Positions 17,476 through 24,933 of a stretch of 43,309 nucleotides of DNA are shown piece by piece. The stretch is from Bryobacterales bacterium. Lineage in GTDB: Bacteria; Acidobacteriota; Terriglobia; Bryobacterales; Bryobacteraceae. A model generated the notes under the pieces. The model ran no database searches. It saw nothing but the letters and a program-made list of their open reading frames with translations, and was not told the DNA's origin. The position numbers and the translations under genes are program-made. The stretch spans positions 1-43,309 of the forward strand of contig PLDF01000340.1 of assembly GCA_003135055.1 (NCBI GenBank), written 5' to 3'. Position 1 is the first letter of the stretch. Every line of letters starts with the position of its first letter.

Positions 17476-18486
17476 ATGACCAGGCAGTCTCGCCGTTTCC
17501 TCTTTATCCTGGGGGCGATCGTCTTCACCCTCGCGATCGGTACGGCGGGCTTCGTTCTCATCGACCATTATTCTCCGTTCGACGCTTTCTACATGACTCT
17601 CACCACCATGACCACGGTGGGTTACGGCGAGCTGCATCCCTTATCGACGGCGGGCCGGGTCTTCAATTCCTTCCTGATTTTCTTCGGCGTCACTACCCTT
17701 TTCATCGCCGTGGGCGCCATGACCCAGACCATCATCGAATGGGAATTCGGGGACGCCATCGGCAAGCGGCGGAACAAACGCATGATCGACAAACTCAAAG
17801 ATCACTTCATCATCTGCGGCTATGGGCGCGTGGGACGCGGCGCGGCCGCGGAACTGACTCACGCCGGCGCGCCTTTCGTAATCGTCGATATCGACCCCGA
17901 GCGGTGCGAGCGGGCCATCGTGGCGGGACACCTCGCCGTCGCGGCCGATTCCACTCGCGACGATACCTTGCGCCAGGCGGGAATCGAGCGGGCGCGCGGC
18001 TTAGTGGCGGCGCTATCGAGCGATGCGGATAATCTCTTCGTGCTGCTCTCCGCGAAGGGACTGAATTCCCGCATCTACGTGGCCACGCGGGCCGCCGAAG
18101 AAGGCGCGGAGGAGAAGATGCGGCGCGCCGGCGCCGACGCCGTTTTTGCGCCGTACTCGATCACCGGGCACCGCCTGGCGCAGTCGCTGCTGAGGCCGCA
18201 CGTGGTGCAGTTTCTCGACTTCACCACCACCAACAACCTCGGGGAAGACATCGCCATCGAGCAGGTTGAGGTGGCCCCATCCAGCCGGATGGTTTCGAAG
18301 ACCATCCGCGAAATGCAGATCGGCCGCGAATTCGGCGTCATCGTGATGGCCATCCGCGATCGCGAAGGCGCCATGGTCTTCAATCCACCCGCGGACACGC
18401 CCGTGCGCGGCGGCGACCACCTGATCGTCATGGGGCGCCAGGACAGCCTGCGAGCTCTGGAACGGTTGCTGGGGAGCGATCGGTAA
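17476..18486 (+). CDS. Potassium channel with RCK (TrkA-N/TrkA-C) domains
   Basis: 336 residues. TM1 (FLFILGAIVFTLAIGTAGFVL) leads to the pore helix and the K+ selectivity filter TTVGYGE (46-52), followed by TM2 (FNSFLIFFGVTTLFIAVGAM). The cytoplasmic RCK N-domain starts HFIICGYGRVGRGAA (Rossmann GxGxxG) and has the acidic strand-end FVIVDIDPE. The RCK C-domain follows near residue 245 (VAPSSRMVSKTIREMQIG). This is the MthK/Kch architecture: a tetrameric K+ channel gated by a ligand on an octameric RCK ring. The start at 17476 has no clear Shine-Dalgarno. It faces the NHL gene head to head. Confidence 0.93.
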   Translation: MTRQSRRFLFILGAIVFTLAIGTAGFVLIDHYSPFDAFYMTLTTMTTVGYGELHPLSTAGRVFNSFLIFFGVTTLFIAVGAMTQTIIEWEFGDAIGKRRNKRMIDKLKDHFIICGYGRVGRGAAAELTHAGAPFVIVDIDPERCERAIVAGHLAVAADSTRDDTLRQAGIERARGLVAALSSDADNLFVLLSAKGLNSRIYVATRAAEEGAEEKMRRAGADAVFAPYSITGHRLAQSLLRPHVVQFLDFTTTNNLGEDIAIEQVEVAPSSRMVSKTIREMQIGREFGVIVMAIRDREGAMVFNPPADTPVRGGDHLIVMGRQDSLRALERLLGSDR

Positions 18487-18491
18487 CACGT

Positions 18492-18497
18492 TATAAT
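18492..18497 (+). promoter_or_regulatory. Candidate -10 box upstream of the 18528 gene
   Basis: A TATAAT hexamer sits 31-36 nt before the ATG at 18528. The nearest -35-like hexamer (TTGCTG at 18466-18471) is 20 nt away, longer than ideal. The following gene could also be read through from the channel gene. Confidence 0.3.
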
Positions 18498-18527
18498 TAA
18501 AATGCCAGCAATTAAGACGCGCCGTTC

Positions 18528-19166
18528 ATGTTTAAGCGCATCAAGCAGTTTTTCGAATCCTTAGCCTACGCGGGGTTGAAGCCTTCCGGAGGAAAGCCGC
18601 TTGGCGCGGCAGAGGCCAAGCGGTCCGGGTGGCTCGCGCCAATCCAGGATCGGATCGAGAGGTTTCTCAACAAAGGCGGCTCCTCCGATCCCCTGTACCT
18701 GAGCAACCGGACCTTCATGCAGAAGGCTGGGGTTTGGCTGATTATCGGCGTGCCATCGGTTGTTTTGTTCGGCGGCCTGGGCTTGGTTCTCGGCGGCTAT
18801 TTCAACCAGGACGCGCCCGTGGCGCCCCCTCCGGTCGGCCTATCCAACGCCGAAATCGCGCAGAAGATGCTTCCCGACCTGAATAAGGACCTGCACGTCG
18901 CAAGTCAGCACGATCTGGACGTGCAGGACGTACACATTATCCGCGCCGGCTCGGTTAAGCTGGCCGGCCTGGCTTTGAATAACACCGATCATGCCATCAA
19001 GAAAGTGGATTTGGTGTTTGAGTTGACCGACAAGAACGGTTCCCGCCAGGGCGCCGTGAGCACCGAACTGACCAACCTGGCCGCCAGGTCGACCGTGCCC
19101 TTCCAGTTTGTCATTGAGCAGCAGACGGCGGCGTTCGCGCTGGTGCGCGACATCCACGTCGAGTAG
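18528..19166 (+). CDS. Single-pass membrane protein with extracytoplasmic FxLYD-like domain (hypothetical)
   Basis: 212 residues. A basic N-terminal cytoplasmic part is followed by one membrane span (VWLIIGVPSVVLFGGLGLVLGGYF cut at the edges, about residues 68-92), then a Pro-rich linker (APVAPPPVG). The external domain has a core that reads SVKLAGLALNNTDHAIKKVDLVFELTD, then TELTNLAARSTVPFQFVI. The second half resembles the immunoglobulin-like FxLYD fold found in bacterial envelope proteins. Function is unknown. It starts 41 nt after the channel gene and converges with the 19172 gene (5 nt between stops). Confidence 0.75.
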   Translation: MFKRIKQFFESLAYAGLKPSGGKPLGAAEAKRSGWLAPIQDRIERFLNKGGSSDPLYLSNRTFMQKAGVWLIIGVPSVVLFGGLGLVLGGYFNQDAPVAPPPVGLSNAEIAQKMLPDLNKDLHVASQHDLDVQDVHIIRAGSVKLAGLALNNTDHAIKKVDLVFELTDKNGSRQGAVSTELTNLAARSTVPFQFVIEQQTAAFALVRDIHVE

Positions 19167-19171
19167 CGGCC

Positions 19172-19987
19172 TCAGGGCCCGGGCGGCGCGAAAAGCTCCG
19201 AGGGCGTAAACGCTACGATGAGCCACCGCTTGCCGCGCTTCTCTACCACGCACTTCACCGTTTCCTCCTTGCGGAGCGACCTCGCTCCGTCCAGGGGACT
19301 GGTCAGCGTCATCACCCAATCGATCTCCAGCGAGCGGCGATCGTCGCCGCCCTCGTTGCTCGTCAACTGAAGGGCCGGCTCAACCACCCATATCGATGTC
19401 AGCGCCTCCAAGTTAGCTGCCAGTTGAGAGTACCCAGCCATGGCACGGTCGAAGCGGCCTAGCAAGTTGGGAAGATAGCTTTCCTCCCGCCCTTCGGCGC
19501 GCCGCGAAGCCAGCTGCAAATCCATCGCGGCTCCGGATATGGCGTCCCACGCCTCGCGCCCGTGCGGCGGGGCGAAGAGCGACACCGGCTCAAACGATAC
19601 GATGCGCAGTTTTCCGCCGCTCCTCTCCGCGCGGAACGTTACCTTGGCTTGCCGCTTGGTGGAGCCCGCCGATAGATCGTGCGCGGCGATATCGAGCGTC
19701 CAATTCATCTGGCCTGTCGATATTTCGACGCTTTGCATCTCGACGCTTTGTATCTCAATGGAAGCTTGCACATCCGCATCGCGCAGCAACCCGTGAACGT
19801 TGGCGGCAAGCTCGCGGTAACCTTTCATCGCCGGGTCGAAGGCCGCCAGAAACTGCCTTTCGTCATGATTGCGAAGAGCCTCCGCGGCGGAATTGACCAG
19901 CCCCTTGATATCGTCGTCCGTGTCCCCTCGCAGGGCGGCGGCGACGGGAAGCGAAAGCAGCGTGCGGCGTGTCATCCGGTCTGTCAT
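19172..19987 (-). CDS. Exported protein with two tandem homologous domains (hypothetical)
   Basis: 271 residues. The N-terminus RMTRRTLLSLPVAAAL has a twin-arginine-like pair before a short hydrophobic stretch, suggesting export. The rest is an internal duplication. One half has FDPAMKGYRELAANVHGLL and ends GGKLRIVSFEPVSLFAPP; the other has FDRAMAGYSQLAANLEAL and ends GKRWLIVAFTPSELFAPP. Each half looks like a cystatin- or NTF2-like beta domain. A smaller repeat (IQSVEMQSVE) lies inside the first half, matched by an 18-nt tandem DNA duplication. No function is recognised. It follows argJ by 18 nt on the same strand and may be the last gene of the aroC operon. Confidence 0.7.
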   Translation of the reverse strand: MTDRMTRRTLLSLPVAAALRGDTDDDIKGLVNSAAEALRNHDERQFLAAFDPAMKGYRELAANVHGLLRDADVQASIEIQSVEMQSVEISTGQMNWTLDIAAHDLSAGSTKRQAKVTFRAERSGGKLRIVSFEPVSLFAPPHGREAWDAISGAAMDLQLASRRAEGREESYLPNLLGRFDRAMAGYSQLAANLEALTSIWVVEPALQLTSNEGGDDRRSLEIDWVMTLTSPLDGARSLRKEETVKCVVEKRGKRWLIVAFTPSELFAPPGP

Positions 19988-20005
19988 GTCAAGCGGCCTG
20001 GCATG

Positions 20006-21184
20006 TCACGTCCTGTAACTGCCGTTGATGCGGATGTAGCCTTCCGTCAGGTCGCAAGTCCAGAAGCGCGTTTCGCCCTTGCCTTTACCGCGGATGGTCA
20101 CCCGGATTTCGCACTCCGGCGCGTCCAGCTTCCGCTTCAATTCCACCTCGGAAAACGGCGCCGCCAATCCGCCTTTGCACACCGCCAGGCCTTGCATGTG
20201 AACATCCGTCTTCGCCGGGTCGAAGGCCACTCCGGCATTCCCGGCTGCCGAAAGAATCCTGCCCCAGTTGGGGTCGGAGCCGGCAATGGCGGTCTTAACG
20301 AGCGGCGAATTGGCGATTCCACGCGCCATTCGGGCGGCCGCATCGTTCGAAGGCGCTCCGGAAACCACAATCGTGACGAACTTCTTCGCGCCTTCGCCAT
20401 CGCGCGCGATGGCCTGCGCCAGCGACTCCATTACGCGCCCGATGGCCTCTTCCATCTTCGGCATTTCCTTCGGGTCGGGACGCACGCCCGAGGCGGAATT
20501 CGCCAGCAGCGCCAGCGTGTCGTTGGTGGATGTATCGCCATCCACCGAGAGCCGGTTGTAGCTGCGCTCCACCGTACGCTTGAGCATGGCGCGCAACGCG
20601 GCCAGCGGAATATCGGCGTCGGTCAGCACGAACCCCAGGGTGGTGGCCATTAGCGGCTGGATCATGCCCGAACCCTTGGTCATGCCGGCGACGCGCACCG
20701 TTCCGCGGCGGAGCTTCACTTCGCCGAATGCGGTCTTGGGAACCAGGTCGGTGGTCATGATGGCGCGCGCCACGTCGTCAAACCGCTCTCCGCTAAGCGA
20801 TGCCACCAGGCGCGGCAATGCCTGCGTGATCTTGCTTGCGTCCAGCTCCACGCCGATCACGCCTGTCGACGCGACCAGCACTTGCGCCACCGGCAATCGC
20901 AGAAGCTTGGCCGCCGCCTTCGCCGACGCCAGCGCCACCGCGTCACCGGTGCGCGTGGCGCAATTGGCATTGCCGGCATTCGCTAGAATCGCCCCCGCCA
21001 ATCCGCCCGAGAGTTTCAGATGGCGGCGGCTCAGCTTTACCGGCGCGGCCTGTACCCGATTCTGCGTGAACACGGCCGCGGCGTTGGCCGGAAGGCCGCT
21101 CACAATCAGCGCCAGATCGGGCGTTTCCACATTGCGGATGCCGGCGTAAGCGGCCGCGTAAGCGTAGCCGAGCGGCAGTTTCAC
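20006..21184 (-). CDS. argJ: Bifunctional ornithine acetyltransferase/N-acetylglutamate synthase ArgJ
   Basis: 392 residues. It transfers acetyl from N-acetylornithine to glutamate in arginine synthesis, and in bifunctional forms also uses acetyl-CoA. Visible motifs are the N-terminal GYAYAAAYAGIRN, AAVFTQNRVQAAPV, ILANAGNANCATR, and the self-cleavage block TKGSGMIQPLMATTLGFVLT, in which the family cuts between Ala and Thr to make alpha and beta chains. The C-terminus ends GYIRINGSYRT. I take GTG 21184 as the start: GGAGGG lies 9 nt upstream and the GTG overlaps the fmt stop as GTGA. A TTG at 21202 is the alternative. Confidence 0.95.
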   Translation of the reverse strand: MKLPLGYAYAAAYAGIRNVETPDLALIVSGLPANAAAVFTQNRVQAAPVKLSRRHLKLSGGLAGAILANAGNANCATRTGDAVALASAKAAAKLLRLPVAQVLVASTGVIGVELDASKITQALPRLVASLSGERFDDVARAIMTTDLVPKTAFGEVKLRRGTVRVAGMTKGSGMIQPLMATTLGFVLTDADIPLAALRAMLKRTVERSYNRLSVDGDTSTNDTLALLANSASGVRPDPKEMPKMEEAIGRVMESLAQAIARDGEGAKKFVTIVVSGAPSNDAAARMARGIANSPLVKTAIAGSDPNWGRILSAAGNAGVAFDPAKTDVHMQGLAVCKGGLAAPFSEVELKRKLDAPECEIRVTIRGKGKGETRFWTCDLTEGYIRINGSYRT

Positions 21185-22095
21185 TGGCGCAATTCCCTCC
21201 AAAGCTCATTCTCGGATATTCGCTGCCCGTTTGCGAAGTCGGCCGCCGCCATCCGCTTGCGCCCTTCCAATTGCACCTCCACCAGAGTCAGGCGCGCGGC
21301 CTCGCCCGGCGGCGCTTCGAGGCCCGTAGTCCAGATGCTGGGCATCTTACCAATGATGCGCGTCCTCCAGATATAGAGCCGTTGCCCGCGGAACATGGCA
21401 TAAGCCCCAGGCCACGGCTGCAAGCCCCGGACGCGATTGTGAATTATTTCCGCCGGCCAATTCCAGTCGATCAATCCATCTTCCTTCTTGAGCATGGGGG
21501 CGTAGCTCGCTTGCGCATTGTCTTGCTTTTCGGGAACGATAGTTGCCAGGTCGTCCAGCGTCGTCACAAGCAAATCGGCGCCCATCACGGCCAGCCGATA
21601 TCCCAATTCGACGGCGTTCTCGTCGGGTCCTATCTCCGTTTCCGCCTTCAGCAGCATGTCGCCGGTATCGAGGCCCGCGTCGATCCGCATGGTGGTGACT
21701 CCGGTGCGTGTCTCGCCATGGACAATCGCCCACTGGATGGGTCCGGCGCCGCGGTATTTCGGCAGCAGCGATGCGTGGACGTTGACGATGCCGTTGGGTA
21801 CCAGATCGATCGCGCTCCGCGGGATAATCTGCCCGTAACCCACTACTACCATCGCGTCCGCGCCCAGCGACCGCAGATGCTCCACGGCTTCCGGCTTGCG
21901 GACGCGTTCCGGCTGATATACGGGAAGCCCCAGCCGCAGCGCCGCTTCCTTTACCGGCGATTGCGCCAGTTGTTGCCCGCGGCCGCGGGGCCGGTCGGGC
22001 TGCGTCAGCACCGAGAGCACGTCGTGCCCAGCCTCGACGATGCGTTCCAAGGTTGGAACCGCGAATACCGGCGTGCCGAGGTATACAAGGCGCAT
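21181..22095 (-). CDS. fmt: Methionyl-tRNA formyltransferase
   Basis: 304 residues, the standard length. It formylates initiator Met-tRNA using 10-formyltetrahydrofolate. Visible are the start MRLVYLGTPVFAVPTLERI, the folate-binding block VNVHASLLPKYRGAGPIQWAI containing the SLLPxYRG motif, and GVTTMRIDAGLDTGDML, the catalytic Asp region. The C-terminal OB-like domain is present (AWPGAYAMFRGQRLYIW-type block). The ATG at 22095 was chosen by alignment to the family; the open frame extends 24 codons into repeat sequence. It lies next to def, the usual pairing of formylation and deformylation, but a repeat element separates the two. Confidence 0.96.
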   Translation of the reverse strand: MRLVYLGTPVFAVPTLERIVEAGHDVLSVLTQPDRPRGRGQQLAQSPVKEAALRLGLPVYQPERVRKPEAVEHLRSLGADAMVVVGYGQIIPRSAIDLVPNGIVNVHASLLPKYRGAGPIQWAIVHGETRTGVTTMRIDAGLDTGDMLLKAETEIGPDENAVELGYRLAVMGADLLVTTLDDLATIVPEKQDNAQASYAPMLKKEDGLIDWNWPAEIIHNRVRGLQPWPGAYAMFRGQRLYIWRTRIIGKMPSIWTTGLEAPPGEAARLTLVEVQLEGRKRMAAADFANGQRISENELWRELRQ

Positions 22096-22109
22096 CAACT
22101 CACCACACA

Positions 22110-22188
22110 GGTGGGACAGACCATCGCCTTTTGTGGTCTGTCGTACTTCGCGAAAGACAGACGACATAAACCGATCGTCTGTCCTACC
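22110..22188. repeat. REPIN-like repeat, family A copy 1 (two hairpins)
   Basis: Two perfect 9-bp hairpins stand in a row: GACAGACCA / TGGTCTGTC and GACAGACGA / TCGTCTGTC. They are linked by a short spacer containing TTCGCGAA. The outer ends GGTGGGACAG and CTGTCCTACC are inverted repeats. The same element recurs at 34711-34799. It sits in the gap between def and fmt within one operon. Confidence 0.85.
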
Positions 22189-22195
22189 TTAAGCG

Positions 22196-22711
22196 TCACT
22201 CCCAATCGCCCTCGCGCTGCAGCTTCTTGATTTTGCGCCTCATCACTTCGCGCTTCAGCGTGCTGATGTGCGTAAAGTAGAGCCTGCCATAGAGATGATC
22301 GGTCTCATGCTGAAAGGCGCGCGCCAGCAGATCTTCGCCCGTCATTTCGAACTCTTCGCCCTTGATGTTCTGCGCGCGAATTGTCACCCGCTTGCCGCGG
22401 CGCACCTGCTCGCGAAATCCGGGGATGCTCAGGCAGCCTTCCTCGCCGGTCTGACGCCCTTCCACCTTCACGATCGTGGGATTGATGAGAACCAGCTTTT
22501 CTTCGGGCTTCTCGCCGTTCGAGACATCGATCACGGCGATCTTCTGAGACACGCCGATCTGCGTCGCCGCCAGACCCACGCCCTTGGCCGCGTACATCGA
22601 TTCGAACATGTCTTCGATAAACATTTGCAACGCGGGCGTATCGAACTCCGTTACGTCGTCCGCCTCGCGCTCCAGCACCGGGTTGCCCAACTTCACAATG
22701 GGATAGACCAT
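22196..22711 (-). CDS. def: Peptide deformylase
   Basis: 171 residues. It removes the N-formyl group from nascent proteins using a metal centre. All three motifs are visible: GVGLAATQIG (motif 1), EEGCLSIPG (motif 2, with the metal-binding Cys) and QHETDHLYG (motif 3, HExxDH with both metal-binding His). The start MVYPIVKLGNPVLEREA is typical. The ATG at 22711 comes 4 nt after the aroC stop, so it is translationally coupled to aroC. Confidence 0.97.
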   Translation of the reverse strand: MVYPIVKLGNPVLEREADDVTEFDTPALQMFIEDMFESMYAAKGVGLAATQIGVSQKIAVIDVSNGEKPEEKLVLINPTIVKVEGRQTGEEGCLSIPGFREQVRRGKRVTIRAQNIKGEEFEMTGEDLLARAFQHETDHLYGRLYFTHISTLKREVMRRKIKKLQREGDWE

Positions 22712-22715
22712 ATTG

Positions 22716-23888
22716 TCAGAAGCTCTTCACCTGCTCTTGATAGCCTTCGAAATTGCGCCGCGTCTCAGGCAGCGAATCGCCGCCGAATTTCTCCAGGAAC
22801 GCTTGCGCCAGCACGATCGCCACCATGGCTTCGCCAATCACGCCCGCCGCGGGAACCACGCACACGTCCGACCGCTCATAAGCCGCGAGAGCCGGCTTTC
22901 TGGTGGCGAGGTCCACGGATTCAAGCGGCCGGCGAAGCGTGGAAATCGGCTTCAACATGCCGCGCACCAGCACATCCTCTCCGTTGGTGATGCCCCCTTC
23001 GAGCCCGCCCGCGCGATTGGCGCCGCGCGTGAACCGCCGGCCCTCACGGTCGTAGTGGATCGTATCCTGCACCTTCGACCCGAAACTCGCCGCGCCCTCG
23101 GCCGCGAAGCCGACCTCGACTCCCTTCACCGCCTGCATGGAGACGATGGCTTGCGCCAGGCGGCCATCGAGGCGCGTATCCCAGGCGATGTGCGACCCGA
23201 GTCCGGGCGGAACTCCGCGCGCCACTACTTCGAAGACGCCGCCAGCGGTGTCGCCGGTGCGGTACGCTTCATCCACTACGGCTTTCATGCGCGCTTCGGT
23301 TTCCGCATCCACGCAGCCCAGCAGCACTGCGTCCTTCCCGCCGAGCGCGGCGATCTCTTCCCACGCCGCGGCGCGCTGAAGCCGCACCGGACCCACCGCG
23401 ATCACATGGCTCCGGATCTCAATGCCGAACTCGCCGAGCAGGGCCTTGGCGAAAGCGCCCACCGCCACGCGGGCCGCCGTCTCCCGCGCGCTGGCGCGTT
23501 CCAGAATATAACGCGCATCGTGAAAATTGTACTTGATGGCGCCTGCCAGATCGGCATGGCCCGGGCGCGGACGCGTCACCGTCTTGCGTTTCTCCGCGGA
23601 CCCCGCGAAATCCTCCACCGGCAGCGATTCCGTCCAGTTCTTCCAATCGTTGTTGCGAATCAGCATCGCCACCGGCGAGCCGATGGTATGGGAGTGGCGC
23701 ACGCCGGCGACGATTTCCGCGCGGTCGTTCTCGATTTTCATGCGGCCGCCGCGGCCGTAGCCCTGCTGGCGGCGCCAAAGCTCGCGATTGACCGCGTCGA
23801 GTGATATGGGGATGCCCGCGGGGAGTCCCGTCAGCGTAGCCACCAGGCATTCGCCGTGAGACTCCCCGGCAGTCTCAAAACGCAACAT
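22716..23888 (-). CDS. aroC: Chorismate synthase
   Basis: 390 residues. It makes chorismate from 5-enolpyruvylshikimate-3-phosphate, using reduced FMN as a chemical catalyst, the last step of the shikimate pathway. Signature blocks seen are FETAGESHGECL, GYGRGGRMKIENDRAEI, RPRPGHADLAGAIKYNFHDA, ERASARETAARVAVGAFAK and GGLEGGITNGEDVLVRGMLKP. The ATG at 23888 gives the canonical MLRFETAGESHG start; the long open frame upstream is spurious. It is the first gene of a minus-strand set aroC-def-fmt-argJ. A divergent small membrane-protein gene starts 78 nt away. Confidence 0.97.
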   Translation of the reverse strand: MLRFETAGESHGECLVATLTGLPAGIPISLDAVNRELWRRQQGYGRGGRMKIENDRAEIVAGVRHSHTIGSPVAMLIRNNDWKNWTESLPVEDFAGSAEKRKTVTRPRPGHADLAGAIKYNFHDARYILERASARETAARVAVGAFAKALLGEFGIEIRSHVIAVGPVRLQRAAAWEEIAALGGKDAVLLGCVDAETEARMKAVVDEAYRTGDTAGGVFEVVARGVPPGLGSHIAWDTRLDGRLAQAIVSMQAVKGVEVGFAAEGAASFGSKVQDTIHYDREGRRFTRGANRAGGLEGGITNGEDVLVRGMLKPISTLRRPLESVDLATRKPALAAYERSDVCVVPAAGVIGEAMVAIVLAQAFLEKFGGDSLPETRRNFEGYQEQVKSF

Positions 23889-23965
23889 GGAATAAGATTT
23901 TTTATGGTAGCAGAAGCGAACAATTACCTGGATTTTTGCGTATGGGACAAAGAGGAGACGCGGCC

Positions 23966-24160
23966 GTGCTGAAATTCCTTTTGTGGTGCATCCTGTTGGT
24001 TTTGTGCTGGCCTCTGGCCATTGCCGCCCTGGTTCTATACCCTTTGGTATGGCTATGTCTTCTGCCATTTCGCATGGTGGGTATAGCCGTTGAGGGCGCT
24101 CTGGCGCTGGTTTGGGCGCTGATTACGCTGCCAGTGCGGATTGTCCGGACCATTGCCTGA
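23966..24160 (+). CDS. Small hydrophobic membrane protein (hypothetical)
   Basis: 64 residues, almost entirely hydrophobic: LLWCILLVLCWPLAIAALVL, then YPLVWLCLLPFRMVG, then ALALVWALITLPVRIVRTI. This predicts two or three membrane segments. GTG 23966 is preceded by AGAGGAG at about 8 nt, better than the ATG at 23942, which has no ribosome-binding site. Small proteins of this pattern occur in Acidobacteriota; function is unknown to me. It is divergent from aroC and is followed directly by an inverted-repeat element. Confidence 0.6.
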   Translation: MLKFLLWCILLVLCWPLAIAALVLYPLVWLCLLPFRMVGIAVEGALALVWALITLPVRIVRTIA

Positions 24161-24251
24161 CTGGTGGCGCACGGGGCGCCCCCTGCGCGGAAAATCACTC
24201 CCTTACGGTCGTGGCTCCGATCTGAGCAGGGCCCAGAGGGCGCCCCGCCAG
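24161..24251. repeat. REPIN-like inverted repeat, family D
   Basis: A left arm beginning CTGGTGGCG and containing the palindrome GGGGCGCCCC is mirrored by a right arm containing GGGCGCCC and ending CCGCCAG. The arms are imperfect inverted repeats of about 26 nt. The spacer contains TCACTCCCTTACGGTCGTGG. Only one copy was noticed in the window. Confidence 0.55.
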
Positions 24252-24353
24252 CAAGCGGTTTCACGATAGCACCGAATCTCGCGGTCGCCGTAGTACCTTA
24301 ACCTAGCCTGCCCCCTGCGATCTTGGGTTTGGGCGAGGTTTGGGCGGCGCCCC

Positions 24354-24382
24354 TTGCGGCTGGCCGCGCTTTTCGCAATAAT
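24354..24382 (+). promoter_or_regulatory. Candidate sigma-70 promoter for the 24425 gene
   Basis: TTGCGG (24354-24359) and AATAAT (24377-24382) are separated by 17 nt. The -10 box matches the consensus at five of six positions, the -35 at three. The predicted transcript start is about 35 nt before GTG 24425, which has GAGGGAG just upstream. Confidence 0.35.
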
Positions 24383-24424
24383 ACGGCTTCAGATCTACGT
24401 TTACGTCAGTGAGGGAGATCTGCC

Positions 24425-24700
24425 GTGCGAAGCGTTCTGGTTACCGCATTGCTTGCGTGCTCGGATAGTTCTCTGAAGACCAAGGCCCGGCGCTTCCTGC
24501 AAGGTCTGTCTTCGGACGAACTTCAATTTATCGCGGAGTATCTGGGAGCTTGCATCCTGGAATCCGCGGGACCCTGTCAAGGCTCCGCATCCTACTGCCC
24601 GGAAACGCCCGACCAAGACCACAAGATGATCCTGTTACTGGAGTATCTGCGCCGCAGCGGGTTGGTGGGGCATGCTTCAGTTTGCCCATCCGGCGCTTGA
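24425..24700 (+). CDS. Small hypothetical protein
   Basis: 91 residues from GTG 24425, with the ribosome-binding site GAGGGAG 6-7 nt upstream. The middle, KARRFLQGLSSDELQFIAEYLGACILESA, is a helix-rich segment, and KMILLLEYLRRSGL ends a second helical part. Four cysteines are scattered. No family was recognised, so the coding call rests on the good initiation signal and the candidate promoter. The 233-nt stretch that follows up to 24933 shows no gene. Confidence 0.5.
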   Translation: MRSVLVTALLACSDSSLKTKARRFLQGLSSDELQFIAEYLGACILESAGPCQGSASYCPETPDQDHKMILLLEYLRRSGLVGHASVCPSGA

Positions 24701-24933
24701 CCAAGGCCGGTTCTCAGCCTTCGCGACCGCCGCGCCGAGACCGGATTATCTTCCATATCTACCTTTGACCCAATGTGTAATTTGGCGCAGCGGCGCTTTC
24801 GGCGGCGCCATCATCCGGATGAAGATGTGGAAGTCTTCTTCGGTATTCGGCCATGCGGCACGATAGTGCGCCGGGCGCCTGGAATGTCTCAGTTTTACGT
24901 CGGGGCAAGCTGAAGACATGCCCCACCTGCGGC

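Noticed and set aside
22713..23804. 363-residue plus-strand frame across aroC
   Set aside because: Antisense shadow of chorismate synthase, whose motifs are unmistakable on the minus strand.
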